Assembly (NCBI GenBank): GCA_025093555.1
Contig: JAIWNF010000001.1
Span: 1,364,001 to 1,428,000, forward strand
Direction: 5' to 3'
DNA length: 64,000 nucleotides
Source: Circinella umbellata
Taxonomy: Eukaryota; Mucoromycota; Mucoromycetes; Mucorales; Lichtheimiaceae
Made by a program: the position numbers and the translations under genes. The notes beneath the pieces are model-generated. The model worked only from the letters and a program-made list of their open reading frames with translations. It was not told the DNA's origin and did no database searches. Below, piece by piece: positions 37,562 through 50,659 of the stretch (position 1 is its first letter; each line of letters opens with the position of its first letter).

Positions 37562-40092
37562 ATGCCAACTTCAGATAATAATGCCGTTTCTGCTTCCGAA
37601 CGTATGAAACGTTTCTTGGAAGATAAAGACTGGAAGTTTTATTGTGCTGTGGCAGCAGGTGTTGCTGCTGCTGGTGCCGGTGCCTATTACCTCAGCTCGT
37701 CTTCTTCAACAAACAATAAGAAGAAACCAAAGCAACAAAAACGCGAAATTAAAAAGAAACAAGACGAATCTGGTAAAAATAATTCTGCTTTTATATATCA
37801 TTTTTTCTTTTTAATATTGTTTCTTTGCTAATTCCTTTCATAATAAAAATAATAATAATCCTATTAAAAGCTTCTACCGATGCTACTGCTACCAACAAAA
37901 CTACTTCTGAAACGAATGCTTCGACTACCACCACTGAAGAATTTGAACAAATGTCAGACGAAGCTGTTGAAGCTCTTTCAGCAGAGGTAAAAAAAAAATA
38001 TATTTCATTACAACCTCCCCCTAAAAAAAGTTCTTTACTCATATCATGTCTCTTCATTGTAATCATAGAAACGCGCCGAAGCAGCACAACAATTAAAGGG
38101 CAAGGGTAACAGTTTGTTTACTGGAAAGAATTATGAAGAAGCTGTTCGATTATATACTCAAGCTATTCGATTCAAACCTGATTCTATCTTTTTTGCTAAC
38201 CGTGCTGCATGTTTTGCTAATCTCGGAAAGCAAGATAATGTCATTGAAGATTGTAACTCGGCACTTCAACTTGATCCTGTTTATGTTAAAGCTTTAAATC
38301 GACGTGCTTTGGCTTTTGAAAAGAAGGGTGAATTAACAAACTCTCTCTATGGTAAATGAAATGGATTTTTTTTTGCAGGGGAAAAAAAAGGCATGGATGA
38401 AGTAAAAAAGTTATGTGGACTGATTTTTTTTGGGGGGGTGTTTGATGTAAAATTAGATTATACTTGTGTTTGTATTCTTGATGGATTTAGAAATGAAAGT
38501 GCTGCCAAGTCCATGGAACGTTTATTGAAACGTGTTGCTGAAGATCGTGCTCAAGAAATTATGAAGGTAAAAAAAAAAAAGAATACACATCACATTCAAT
38601 AAATCCTTTCTATTTAAAATATTTATATATATTTTGTTTGGATTCTATCTATTTTATATAGGTCAAGAAACCTCGTCTTCCTTCATCTACTTTTGTCAAT
38701 GCATACTTTGAATCTTTCCGTCCAGGTACTTCGCATGAAACTTAAAAAAACCCCCTTGAAAAAAAAAGGAAATAATTTAACAATGAATTATAAATATATT
38801 TTATTTAATTAGTTAACTTGGATCTTCCTACTACTGAAGATTTATCAACGGGTGATGGTAATTTTGCAAAGGCATATCGTCTTGTGAAAACTAAAGATTT
38901 TACTGAATCTTTAGAAGCTGTTCAAAAGGCTGTCGAATTGGGATGTTCTAAACAATATCAAGCTATTGCATTGAATTTATTGGGTACTTTCAACTTTTTG
39001 AAGGGTGACAATAAGAGTGCTCTTGAATATTTTGACAAGTCCATTGAAGTGGATCCCAAGTTCGTTCAAAATTATATTAAGCGTTCAAGTCTTTATATGG
39101 AACAAAGTATGTATTAAAAAAAAAGGTGGGGCAGGGGGGAAAGAGTTAAAAGAGAGAATCTGTGTTGCCGATGACTGGATATAACTAAATTTTCGATTCA
39201 AATGGTTCTTTTGTTTGATAATAGGTGATATTGCCAAGGCTTATAAGCAATTTGATGATGCTCTTGCTATCAATCCAAGTGATCCTGATGTCTACTATCA
39301 CCGTGGTCAAGGTAAAAAAAAATAATAATAAATCTTGAACTTGTTTTCAAGAACTAAATAATTCATTCTTATTAACCTATAACTCCTTTTTTTTTTTGAA
39401 AACAAAAACAAATAACAGTAAACTATATCAGTGGTAACTTTGATGCTGCTGCCAAGGACTATACCGAAAGCTTAAAATTGGATGATTCATTCGTATTTGC
39501 ACATATCCAATTAGGTGTTGTTCAATACAAACTTGGATCCATTTCTTCTGCCATGTCTACTTTTAACAACACATTAAAGAAATTCCCTGAATCTGCTGAT
39601 GTACAAAATTATTATGGTGAATTGTTGGTAGATCAACAAAAGGTGCCTGAAGCTATTGAAGCTTTTGGTAAAGCAATTGAATTGGACCCCAAGAATCCTC
39701 TTCCTTATATCAATAAGGCCATGTTAATGTATCAAGCTATGGGTGATGCTAATGAAGCTACGAACTTGTGTAAAAAGGCATTGGAATTCGATCCTGCTTG
39801 TGACGCTGCTGTTGCTTCCCTCGCTCAAATCTTGCTTGAATTGGGTAAGGCTGATGAAGCCTTGACTTATTATGAAACTGCTATTGATTTAGCACGAACA
39901 CAACCCGAATTGGAACATGCCATTTCATATGTTGAAGCTACAAAGACTCAAATCAGGTAAATGAAAATTAAAAAACTAAATTATTGTATTTTGGATTTCA
40001 CTGACAACCCAAAAAAAAAAAATCTTTTTTTTAATAGATTCGCACAAGAATATCCTGAAGCTGCTGCAAAGCTTCGTGGTGCTAGAGGATAA
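37562..40092 (+). CDS. TOM70: Mitochondrial import receptor Tom70
   Basis: Nine exons, 37562-37772, 37871-37986, 38069-38351, 38457-38566, 38662-38725, 38813-39106, 39225-39311, 39419-39956 and 40038-40092, give 585 residues (yeast Tom70 617). A single N-terminal membrane segment (about residues 27-46, FYCAVAAGVAAAGAGAYYLS) is followed by a Ser/Lys/Thr-rich linker and TPR repeats, starting AAQQLKGKGNSLFTGKNYEEAV and including YTQAIRFKPDSIFFANRAAC. DYTCVCILDGFRNE is also typical of the family. It is anchored in the outer mitochondrial membrane and hands carrier preproteins and chaperone-bound clients to the TOM pore. Exon 4 begins at 38457, restoring LYDYTCVCILDGF; the longer open frame upstream is intron. 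Confidence 0.93.
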
Positions 40093-40915
40093 GAAGAGAA
40101 AAAAAATTTGAAACTTTGTACAAAAAAAATAAAAATTATATATATGTATGACTCCCCCTCCTTACCTCCCATCTCCTTTTTTTTTTTCTTACCCCAATGT
40201 GTGTATCATTTGTCATGACAACAACATGCGTTTTAATAGAGAACAATAAACCCCCCTAAAAAAATCTAATTTCAATGAAAAAAAAGGAAGGATTTTTCCT
40301 ATTTGATTTTACTTTTTTACTGCGCAAGTTTCTATATATTTTTATGCAAAACAACAAAAAAAAAAAAGGGCTCTATCTATTTTGTTTACGTCATTCAATG
40401 TCATTTCGGGTTATCCATTCGACCAATGATTTCTCAACCAAGACACATATATATATCACTATGTAAAAAGATGTCCAAGAGATTAATATAGTACGAAATC
40501 CGATTAGCAATTTGTGTATCAAATACATTTATCCAGATAGAGTGTTTAGGTAACGAGGGGAAACATGAACAATGGGGGATAATAAAAAATAAATGAAACC
40601 AGAAAAGAAACTTTAGGAAGAGATGAACGGACCTATCGGGGAATGATAAAAAAAAATTCGGCTGCTTGTTCATCCAAAAGAACCCGACGCTTTGGTCCCG
40701 GGAAAAAAAATAATTTTTTTTTTTTTTTATATATAACTACGTATCTCATCTAAAATTCCTTCTTTTTTTTTTGATAGATAAAAAAAAAAAAAAGTGGAGA
40801 AGTTCTTAGTAGGGCTTTTAAATAATATATACTTGTTCTTTCTCTATTTTCTCCCCCTCCCCCTCCTCCTTTTTTTTTATAACAACAACAACAATAACAA
40901 AGATAACAAAAAAAA
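40093..40915. other. Intergenic, homopolymer-rich
   Basis: About 820 bases between two plus-strand genes. Contains long A- and T-runs and a C/T-rich tract just before the next start (40851-40880). No gene seen. Confidence 0.6.
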
Positions 40916-41697
40916 ATGAAATTGTTTAAATCAATTCACGATTATCAATATGAATGGAGTCTTGTGTCTGCTGCTAATTGGCAAAAATACCCTAATGAAC
41001 ATTGTACTCATGTTTATGCTGTCGATGTATTGGATAGAAGAATAGATCCTGAAACGGGTATATTAACAACAGAACGTTTAATTAGTGTAAACCAAAACGT
41101 ACCAAGATTTATTATGAAGGTAAATAATAATTAAATAATAATAATAATTAATTTGTTGTCATGGAAATACTAAGAATAATTTAAAAAATTTTAGCTTATG
41201 GGTTGTGATGCTCATTCACAATATGTTCGAGAAATTTCAATTATTGATCCAAAGAAAAAAACATTAACCATGCGGAGTCAAAATTTAACCATGTCCAATA
41301 TCTTATCTGTTGAAGAAGAAATTGAATACCGCGAACATCCTGAAGATCCTTCAAGGTAAACAAATTATTCTTTTTAAAAGGGAAAGGGAGGGGGAGGGAA
41401 AGAAATAATCTATTTTACTAAATTATATTTTAGAACACAATTTTCTCAACAAGCAACTATTTCAGCAGGAAGTATGATGAATCGTTGGGCTAGTGTATTA
41501 GAAGACTTTTCAATTAAACGATTTCAACAAAATGCTGCTATTGGTAGAGAAGGTTTTAGTAAAGTAAGTTATAAAAAATATATAATAGATAAAGAAAAAT
41601 AACTAATTATTATTATTATTAGGTTCTTGAACGATTTGTAGTGATGGCTGAAGCATCGCACGAAGAACAACAAAAAAACATCAAGACAACCAACTAA
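40916..41697 (+). CDS. PRELI/MSF1-domain lipid-transfer protein (PRELID3/Ups2-Ups3 type)
   Basis: Four exons, 40916-41119, 41195-41355, 41434-41563 and 41623-41697, give 189 residues. Almost the whole protein is the PRELI/MSF1 domain: MKLFKSIHDYQYEWSLVSAA.WQKYPNEHCTHVYAVDVLDRRID, TERLISVNQNVP, YVREISIIDPKKKTLTMRSQNLTMSN and the lid/C-terminal helix MNRWASVLEDFSIKRFQQNAAIGREG. The line VDVLDR.ID and the N-terminal MKIW/MKLF start are closest to the slowmo/PRELID3 branch. In yeast such proteins pair with Mdm35 in the mitochondrial intermembrane space and carry phosphatidylserine or phosphatidic acid between membranes; which lipid this one carries is inferred, not shown. It follows TOM70 on the same strand. 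Confidence 0.9.
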
Positions 41698-42271
41698 AAA
41701 AAAAATTCACATGCTTTTTCTAAAAGAATCTCCTTTCTTTTAAACATACCCAAAAAAAAAAATTAAGCATTTCCCACTTTTATTTTGCATATATGAATTC
41801 ATTTAATACATTTTTTTTTAGAGATGAAAGAAAAAAAAAACCCTCACCTTTACCACACACATACACACACACACGGCATTAATCCAAAACAAAACAAAAA
41901 AACCATATCAATTCCTTTTTTTTTTGTACAGCTTCCCTTCATTTTTATCTTTTGTACTTTTTTTCAACGTTTTTTTTTCCTTATAAATAATATATCATTT
42001 TTTATTACTGTTCCATTTTAAAAATAAAAAGCATTATAAACAAATATAATATTTCCCCCCTTCTCCCTTCTCCCTTCTCTCCCCCCAAAAAAACAAACAA
42101 ACAAATGAATGAATAAATGAATTCGCACGGTTCTCTTTTACGCGGTGACTTAAAAAAGAAATGTTAAATTGGTCAGCGTCAATTCTTTTTAATTCCTCTT
42201 TCTTTTTTTTTCCTCTTTTTACTTTTTTTTTTTTTGTAACAAAAAAACTCCTTCCCTTTTTTTTTTTAATT
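41698..42271. other. Intergenic
   Basis: About 570 bases of AT-rich, homopolymer-rich DNA with a CA microsatellite (41858-41875) and repeated CTTCTCCC near 42060. No gene seen. Confidence 0.6.
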
Positions 42272-43841
42272 ATGGAATACTTGACTAAATATGATGATTT
42301 TTTATTAAAGAATGCTTCACAAATTACTGGTATTGAAGCTTCACTTCGATCTTTGACTTATATTTTACCAGGTATTGAAAAAGAAAGAGAGAGAGGAGAG
42401 AGGAAGTTCATCCAACATACTTTTTTTGATTTCCCTCTCCACCCCCATGCAAAAATGAATATGTATACTAATAAGAAAAGAGGAATTATATATTAGGTCG
42501 TTTTCATGATGCTGAATTTGCTTCACAAGCAGGTAATAATAATAATGGCGCGTTTTTTTTATTCTTTTTTGACAACAAAGAGAAGAAAAAAGGGGGGGAA
42601 GAAAGATCAAACAAAGAAAATAGGATAACCTCCTCCTCAGAACGTTTTTCTTTACTAATTTAAAAAACACACACACAAAAAAACAGTGTATGCGGCTTTA
42701 AATTTACTTGGGCTTTATCACAATGCTATTTTACGACGAGCAGCCCATCATCACGCTGACGAAACAAAATCAGAACATGAAGAATCAGCATTTAACAAAT
42801 ACTTTAATTTTTGGTCTACTCATTCTCCCATGCATAAAAAATGTTCTACATTATTATCCATAATTTCATATACCCAAGTCTTGATGGAAATGGGTGTTTT
42901 GAAAAAATTAGGAAAACAAGCGCAATGGAAATGGATTGCTATTTTAGAAACTATTAAAGTAGCCCTTCGTTTATCACTTTTTAAATTAACTTCGAATCGT
43001 ATGATCATGTATCCCCATCATTTACAAAGGGATGTCGATCCTGCTTCATTGGAAAGGAATCGACAATTGACACATATGCCAGAACGTTGGACAGGGGAAC
43101 GATCAGGAGTAGACATGCCATTAATGCAATCCACTATTGATTTTGATAATACGAAAACGAGTCAACAACAACAGCAAAAAAGAGGTGTACGTAAATTTGC
43201 GGATGTAACGGATTATTTAATGTCCAAAGTATTAACACCTGAAAAATTACGTCGACCTGATCAAATGGTCCATATGATGAATGCTATTGGAAAATCAGGA
43301 GAAATAGTTTATATTTTACGACCCTTATTTTATGTATTGAGTGTATTGAAATATGGTCAAAAATCGTGGAAACCTTGGTTATTATCTTTGGCAATGGAAT
43401 TATTATCTCAAGCCATGGTACGTCAATCTTTTGAACAACCTCACGGAGGTCGTTCAAAAATGATGCCATTGGAAAAACAAGAATATGCTAGAAGATTAAA
43501 GTTATTATGGCTTAATTTATTAAGAGGTGCATTTTATATTCGAGTAACAAGGTAAAAAAAAACACCCCCCCCTCCCCCACAATTATTTTTTTAAGTAGTG
43601 TTTTCAACTGAAACTGAAAATCAATTCGGGGATTTTATATAATTCTATAGACCACGTTTAGAACGATTCTGTAACTCCGTAGAAAATAAACCTGTTTTGT
43701 CACTTGTTGGAGGTAAAAAATAATCCTTTTGTTTGGAAATGAATTCAAAATAACTAAAAAGAACTTCTTTATGAATTAGGTATTTTACGTGATTATCTTC
43801 CACTTTGGCAAAACATTTACTTTTATACTTCTGCTTCATAA
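42272..43841 (+). CDS. PEX16: Peroxisomal membrane biogenesis protein Pex16
   Basis: Five exons, 42272-42371, 42497-42532, 42687-43551, 43651-43712 and 43780-43841, give 374 residues. Family signatures are clear: YLTKYDDFLLKNASQITGIEASLRSLTYILPGRFHDAEFASQA at the start, the long helical core with IISYTQVLMEMGVLK, an insert rich in Gln (SQQQQQKRG), LLSLAMELLSQAMVRQ and LLRGAFYIRVTRPRLERF near the end. Pex16 helps insert peroxisomal membrane proteins, with Pex3. The second exon is only 36 bases. Human PEX16 has 336 residues; the extra length comes from loops. Confidence 0.93.
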
Positions 43842-44144
43842 AAAATAAAAAATATATTATTTTATGAATAAAAGAAAAACTTTTTTTTTGAAACTGCCAG
43901 ATTTTCTTGTTCCGAAGTTGGGATCAACCATTTAATTTTTTATACTCCTTTCCCTTTATACTACTCCTGAATTTATTATATTCATATAATATATACTTTT
44001 TTTTTTCCTTTCTTTTTTTTTAACATATTGAAAACAATTCAAATACATTCTTTTATATATAACTTATTATTATTCAAAAAAAGTAATCTCTTAAACTATT
44101 TACACTAATAATAATAATAATAATAATAATAATACACACACAAT
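43842..44144. other. Intergenic
   Basis: About 300 bases between PEX16 and the mannosyltransferase gene, AT-rich, with an AAT microsatellite (44107-44133) 12 bases before the next ATG. Nothing else seen. Confidence 0.6.
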
Positions 44145-45280
44145 ATGCTCTTCAGTGCACGGGTGCAGGTCATTACGATCGCTTTGGTGAGCTGTAGTTT
44201 AATCTATTGGTTATTTTCTTCATCCACTTCCAGTTTATCTTCGTCATGGAGTTGTGTTGAAGACGGAGGTGGTTCCATTACAAGTCGGTTTCGTAATAGT
44301 CATCCCAACAATAATAAATTTCGATATTATGATATGGATAAACTTAATTCATCTACAACACAAAACAACAATAATGACCAAGAACCTAATCAACATGTAT
44401 TAATCTTGACACCATTCAAAGATTCGGCTCACCACATTGAAAAATATTTCCAAAATGTCAACAGTTTAACTTATCCACACCATTTAATTTCGTTGGGCTT
44501 TTTAGTCAGTGATTCTTCTGACAATACTATTGAAAAATTAAACAGTATGGCGCATTGGTATGCCAAAAATAATGAAGCGTGGCAACAATTCCATCGGATT
44601 TCTATATTTCAAAAAGATTTTCAATTTGAATTAGCCAATACAGAAGAACGACATGCTTTTGGTGTTCAAGTAGAAAGAAGAAAAATTATGGCGAAAAGTC
44701 GAAATACACTTTTATCTTCGGCATTGACAGAAGAAATTGATTGGGTACTTTGGTTAGATGGTGATGTAGTAGAATATCCTTCTACTTTATTAGAAGAATT
44801 AATTGGTATGAATAAGGATGTTTTGGCACCTAATTGTTGGTGGCATTCTTATAATGAAGAAGGAGGTTATGATCGAAATAATTGGCAAGAAACACCCGAA
44901 AGTAGAGCATTTCAAAAGACATTACAACCGGATGATGTTTTAGTGGAAGGTAATAAATCATTTTTATAATTCAATAAATAGATCACTAATTGGCTATACA
45001 TTTAAAAAATATAGGATATCCTGAATTAATAACACATCGTAAACTTATGATTGATATGCGTTATCCTGATGATATTACAGATATATATCATTCGATTCCT
45101 TTAGATGCAGTAGGTGGTACTTGTACATTAGTCAGAGCTCAAGTGCATCGAGAAGGTGCTATATTTCCAACCTTTCCATATCAACATCAAGTAGAAACAG
45201 AAGGATTTGCTAAAATGGCGAAAGCTTTAGGTTATGAAGTTTGGGGTTTACCTAATTATCTTGTTTATCATATTATTTGA
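44145..45280 (+). CDS. Anp1/Mnn9/Van1-family alpha-mannosyltransferase (GT62)
   Basis: Two exons, 44145-44949 and 45015-45280, give 356 residues. Type II Golgi layout: a very short cytosolic tail (MLFSAR), one membrane anchor (about residues 8-26, VITIALVSCSLIYWLFSSS), an Asn/Ser-rich stem, then the catalytic domain. The family lines VLILTPFKDSAHHIEKYF, ISLGFLVSDSSD, ERRKIMAKSRNTLLSSAL and WVLWLDGDVVEYP (the DxD metal/GDP-mannose site, about residues 205-207) are present, as is PLDAVGGTCTLVRAQVHREGAIFP near the end. In yeast the family forms the M-Pol I/II complexes that extend N-glycan mannan. The two exons join exactly through VEGYPEL. Confidence 0.92.
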
Positions 45281-45962
45281 ATTATTTTTATTCCTTTGCT
45301 TTCCTTTCCCTCTGATTTCCCCCATCCCCCCCCTCCCAATTCCAATTCCAACAAAATACCTCTTTGGCTATACACGCGCGAATCATCTATTATATATAAA
45401 ATTTCACGTTTATTTTAATGTGTCACAAGCCTAAGAGAGTAAAAGCCAAAAAAAAAAAAAAGAGGGGGGAGAAAGGGAAGAGTTGATCTTTTTTTTTCTT
45501 CTGTTACTAGTAGTATTATTCAATTTGTTTTATTATTATTCTTCTTCTTTATATTGCATTCTAATTATATTTATCCTTACCATCTAAACATATATACACA
45601 CACATACACACATACACACACGCGCTCTCTCTCTCTCTCTTTTCTCTCAACATGATCTCATTATTTACGAAAACAAATTTATTACATAATCGCCCATATT
45701 GTCAAAAAAAAAAAAACTATTAAGAAAAAAAAAGGTTTAACATTTTAATATTATATAAAACTTTTCAACCCATTGGATTGATATGAATGAATTTAACTCA
45801 TCTCTTCTCCACTGTATATAACCTCAAACTAAATTTAAATTGAAACCCGTGATCATTTTATATATAATCAAGTCCGCTTTTCTCCAAGGAGGTGAAAAAA
45901 AAAACGCGTTTTTATTTTTTTATGGGTAAAATTATAATTATTTTTTCTTTATATTACATGAA

Positions 45963-45995
<33 letters not shown>

Positions 45996-45996
45996 A
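45281..45996. other. Intergenic, simple-sequence-rich
   Basis: About 720 bases with CA and CT microsatellites (45595-45640) and a run of about 29 adenines just before the next ATG (45966-45994). No gene seen. Confidence 0.6.
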
Positions 45997-47396
45997 ATGA
46001 AAGTTTATTCAAAACGTTCAACACCTTCACGTCAACAACCAACCAAACCTTCTCAAAAAAGAGCATTACCACCAAGACATTCTTTTCTTACTGATGCTGT
46101 TCAAAATGCTTTAGAAAAACAAACTAGTAAAGTTTTTTTTTTTTTAAAGAGATCTAGTTTGGGGGAGGGGGAGCGGGAAAAGGTCTTTTTGTATATATGT
46201 ATATATAAAAAGAGAGAAAAAGAGAGAAAACTAATTGCATTACAATTTATCTAGATAAGTTGGAACCCCATATTGATGGAAATACTATACTTTGTATTAC
46301 CAATGACGCCGATGAAATAAATGTTGATCTAAACGATCAACAAGTTGAATATAATAAAACTGAACTATTATTAGATCACCCACCCCAATTATCATTACAA
46401 CCCAGTGTGAAACCCGTTTTTACTGTTTTTGATAAACCTCCACGAAGACCAAGGAGACGTTCTTCACAAAATGTACCCATTCATCAAATTGAGGTAAAAA
46501 AAAAAAACGGTCTCTCTTTTTAATAACAATAATAATAATATTATTATTATTCATACGCTCTCTCTATATAAATATAACTATTTATACAGCCAATACCTGA
46601 AGAATATTATATCAAACGACATCGAAAACATGAAAAAGAAGAGAAAAAATTAAAAAATCGAGAAAAAGAAAGATTACAGCATGAAATGTATCAGCAACAA
46701 CAATTTGTTGAACGGATAAGACATACAGATAAATCCATATTAATGGCTATTGCTACATCTCTCAAACAACAAGAAGAAATGAATACAAATCAAAAACTTG
46801 TATTACCTCAAGTATTACCCGATGTAGATGTTTTATATCGTCAAGTATTATATGATGCAGAAGAACATTTAAGACGTTATGAAATGCTTGGATTAACACG
46901 TAAATCAAGAAAAGAAGAATATAAATCAACTCCTTCTATTGTACCTAATCTATCATCTATACCAGCATCACCACCAGCATCACCCCCTCACACTAATCAT
47001 ACTTTATCAACAACAACAACGACAACGACAAATAAAATACCTGATGTTTCATTACCTTCAACAACATCACCACCATCATCACCACCACCAGCCACTCATC
47101 AAAATACTATTGTATCTTCAACAATAACAGCATCACCCTCTTTGATGACAACACAGAAAAAACCATTTAAATCATTTTATAAAAATAAAAATAATTTAAA
47201 AAAGAATGAATCCCCATCTTTAGGAAAAAGAAGAAGTGCACGTAATATTCTTGCTTTTGGACATCGAATACCACCTATGCGTGAATGTGATTTTCATTTA
47301 CCGATGGAAGAATATGGTGAACAAATGGAAAAACGAGCAAATAATAAATGGAATAAAAAACAAAAGAACAACAAAAAAAAAAGAAAAAAGCAGTAG
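45997..47396 (+). CDS. Unknown basic, low-complexity protein
   Basis: Three exons, 45997-46126, 46255-46493 and 46590-47396, give 391 residues. I do not recognise it. The N-terminus is basic (MKVYSKRSTPSRQQPTKPSQ). A middle part has basic clusters (PPRRPRRRSSQN) that could act as nuclear signals. A charged helical stretch (KRHRKHEKEEKKLKNREKERLQ...VERIRHTDKSILMAIATSLKQQEE) looks like coiled coil. A Pro/Ser/Thr-rich spacer follows. A conserved-looking block GKRRSARNILAFGHRIPPMRECDFHLPMEEYG sits before a lysine-rich C-terminal tail. A chromatin-associated role would fit this composition, but that is inference. The order of charged, disordered and short conserved segments argues that the frame is coding. 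Confidence 0.7.
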
Positions 47397-47711
47397 TAAA
47401 ATAAATTGGCTCCCCCTTCCTCCTGCCTCCCCCCCCTCCTTTTCCTCCTTCTCCAACCGTTTCATTTCATAATTCATAATTCATCATTTATCATTATTAA
47501 TCATACATATACATTACATATTACATTACAAACATAAAAAAACATGAACACATTTTACATAACACACACATAACACATACACACACCATCTTATATAAAT
47601 ATTATTTATTTTATTAATAAAAATAGCTGGGATTCACAAGAATGGGAGTTATACATAAATAAATATTTAATAAAACACAAAATAGATCATATGACAATAT
47701 CATTGTGTCCT
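47397..47711. other. Convergent intergenic region
   Basis: About 315 bases between the 3' ends of the unknown protein gene and the transporter gene. C/T-rich at first, then repeats of ATTACATA and ACACATA. Nothing else seen. Confidence 0.6.
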
Positions 47712-49319
47712 TTAAGATAACAAAGGTGTTGACTCGTTACGTGCCGATTCATTGCCGTTGTTACCATTTCTTGCATATCCGCATGCATGGTGCCACACCC
47801 ACGAAAATACTCCGTTGAATACAAATACACCAAATACCAATACAATAAATCCACCCAGTTGAATCCATGAAAATGAATCCCAACCATAATTAATAGCAAT
47901 AATCCAAATAAGAATTGTTCTATAAAATAAAAAATAAAAATAAAAATAAATAAATCATCATAAACCCAAAAGAAAGTTTTTTTTTTTTTTTTTTGTCAAA
48001 CATTCATCATCAAAACACGTCGTAGTTGAAAAAAAATGTATGCAGATGACGAGGGAAACCTTACGATAAGTTTTTTTTGGTGAAACGATTACTTTACCTT
48101 AAAGTGTCAATGACACTCCGCCCAGGTACTCCGACGGGAGTACTTACAGCCAAACCAAAGAAGTTGAATAAAGCAACCATGAGTGCTAAAACAAGAGCTG
48201 ATTGCCACAAGACATAATTATCAAAAAGTTGCAAAACACCTAAACGCATATCACCTAGATTGATTACCACAGCCAATAACATGGAAAGAACTAATAAAAC
48301 ACTTCCAAAAGCACCTTCAATTCCCATGGCTTTCAAAGGATGAAGACGATATCGGTCCATTAAATATTCTTCCAAAACAAATTGTCCACCAACAAAAAGT
48401 TGAGCGATACATAAATAAGCAGGTCCTATCCATTCATCTTGCATACAGACAAGGGTAGTACCAATCAAGATGACAGCTACAGCACCCCATTCATAACCAA
48501 GGAAACGTCTTGATAAGAAAATTAAACTAAAAATGGCAGAAAATCCAACAATACTACTTCTCACCATTAGAAAAATAGATGCCGTACTGTAAATCAAACC
48601 CAAATTCATCAACTGTGTTTTTTTTTAGAAATAGAAGATAAAAAAAAAAAGTTAATACGTTGTAAGAGGAATAGGAGGTTGTTGTTGTTGTCATGTAGTG
48701 ACATACAAAAACTTACAGTAGTAGCAATCAAATCACAAGCACTTGGAACAATAAACCAAACAAGAGCCCAGTTACTTGAACGTGTTGTTGCAGCTGCCCA
48801 ATCAGGATGATCACCATAACCTGATGTTTGTTGTTGTGATGAAGGTGGTGGTGAAGGTTGCTGTTGAGGAGAAGAAGAAGGAGCTACAGATTGTAAAAGA
48901 GAACGATCCAAAAGAGAAGGAGCTTTACTTGCTAACTGTATAAAAACAATACATATGATTTCACCTAAAAAGATCATGGCTGTTTGTAATAAAGGTTGTG
49001 CAAAATATTCGGGTGGATCATTTGTATCTTGATTCACAGGTTGATGATTTTGAAAAGTTAAAATAAGTGGTATCGATACACCTGAAACATACAAGGTAAC
49101 ATTTAAGAAAGAAAGAAAAAAAAAAGAAGAAGTTAGTTATAATATATATTCTTTTATCTTTTCATAAATAAGATAGAAATAGGAACCACTTATTCTAATA
49201 GTGGTAGTAGTAAAAAAAAAAAAAGGAGAGAGAAAGAAGAGAGGAAAAACTAAAAGAATATAATGCATACCTGAGGCGAGTAGACATAGTGTTAAAAAAA
49301 GTGTATATATTGCTCCCAT
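47712..49319 (-). CDS. SLC35F6-like transporter (drug/metabolite transporter superfamily)
   Basis: Four exons, 49319-49271, 49081-48717, 48612-48098 and 47919-47712, give 378 residues with about ten hydrophobic segments. Family lines: a first helix YTLFLTLCLLASGVS, LQTAMIFLGEIICIVFIQ, VPSACDLIATTLMNLGLIYSTASIFLMVRSSIVGFSAIFS (the conserved CD.....N.G region) and the final helix GGFIVLVFGVFVFNGVF. A Ser/Gln/Pro-rich loop (about residues 80-110) lies between helices. The C-terminal tail ends NESTPLLS, an acidic dileucine signal, which suggests sorting to the vacuole/late endosome; the human relative is lysosomal/mitochondrial. The transported substrate is not known. Confidence 0.88.
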
Positions 49320-49950
49320 GGTAACTCTAAAATGGTTGTCAAGACCACTCTTTTGATAACAAGTATAATAGATGTTTAAAAAGAAAGAAGAAGAAGAAGA
49401 AGAAGAAGAAAGTTAAAGAAGAAAGAGAAAAAAAAATGAAAAGAAGTAAAAAGGAACAGGCTTTTTTTTGTTTCTTACTAGTAAGAGTGGGGGATATTTT
49501 TTACTATTTTACCCAAAAAAAGAAAGTTCAATATCCGCGGTGTAAAAGAAAAAAACGATAGATATGCAAAAGATTTATTACATGTCCTTAAAAAACGCGT
49601 TACAAATTTTCCAATCAATCAAATTAAATTAAAAAGAAAATGACATGGTATTTTATTTGCCTTCATTTCAAAATAATGATATTATATAGTAAATATAAAT
49701 CTTTTTTATTATTATTTATAAAAAAAAATGGGGGGTTGGATAGGTAAGAGAAATGATACATATCATAGAAAAGAAGAAGAATTTCCATCCTATAAAAGGG
49801 TTGTCGATGTTTCGAGTGTACGTTTATCTCTTTGGGTGCGGTATATATATATATAATGATGATAATTTAGGTCTGTGTGTGTGTGTGAAGTTATATATCT
49901 TTTTTTTTGGCGTGTGATAATTTTTTTTTCATTCCTTTGGGAAACAATTA
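49320..49950. other. Intergenic
   Basis: About 630 bases between two minus-strand genes. A GAA microsatellite (49384-49411) lies close upstream of the transporter start. TA and GT dinucleotide runs lie near 49845-49888. No gene seen. Confidence 0.6.
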
Positions 49951-50659
49951 TTAAGCAGTAGCTTGTTGACTAGATGATCCACCCGATGTAGCAGTTGCTG
50001 CTGCAGCAGATACTCGCTTACTCTTATAATCCTTGATAGCAGATTTAATAGCATCTTCAGCAAGCACTAAATTTTATAATTATTATTAGTTGCTTCTTTT
50101 ACAATATTCATTCCCTCCCCCTTTGTTAAAAAATAAAAATAAATGAGATACATACTGGAACAATGCAACTTGACAGGTGGTAAACATAATTCCTTTGCGA
50201 TTTCAGTATTTTTAATAGCACCGGCTTGATCAAGAGTTAAACCACGAACACGTTCAGTCATAAAACTTGAAGAAGCAATAGCTGAACCACAACCAAAAGT
50301 TTTAAACTTTACATCCACAATTTTACCAGTATCGTCATCTACTTTGATTTGTAATTTCATAACATCACCACAAGCAGGTGCTCCAACTAAACCAGTACCA
50401 ACACCTTTTTCATTTTTAGGAAAGGATCCAACATTACGAGGTTTTTCAAAGTGGTTAATAACCTTTAATAATAAATAATTTTTTTAATTAATATAAATTA
50501 TTGAACTTTTTCCATAGATTTCAGTTTTGTCATTAATAATAATAATTAATAAATTACCTTTTCGTGATAGAATCGTACAGTATTTGCAGTAGAAGCAGTT
50601 AATGGCTTATGAATAGCTTGAGTAGAACGGTTCAATGTAATCAAAGTATTACGAAACAT
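49951..50659 (-). CDS. ISU1: Iron-sulfur cluster assembly scaffold (IscU/Isu type)
   Basis: Three exons, 50659-50558, 50462-50156 and 50066-49951, give 174 residues. An N-terminal mitochondrial presequence (MFRNTLITLNRSTQAIHKPL...NTVRFYHEK, rich in Arg/Ser/Thr, no acids until the end) precedes the scaffold domain. The three cluster-binding cysteines are in VGAPACGD (~65), TFGCGSAIASSS (~92) and LPPVKLHCS (~135). The LPPVK motif recognised by the Hsp70 chaperone is intact. It receives sulfur from Nfs1 and iron, builds [2Fe-2S] clusters in the matrix and hands them on. The alanine/serine-rich C-terminal tail (VSAAAATATSGGSSSQQ) is longer than in most family members. Confidence 0.95.
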
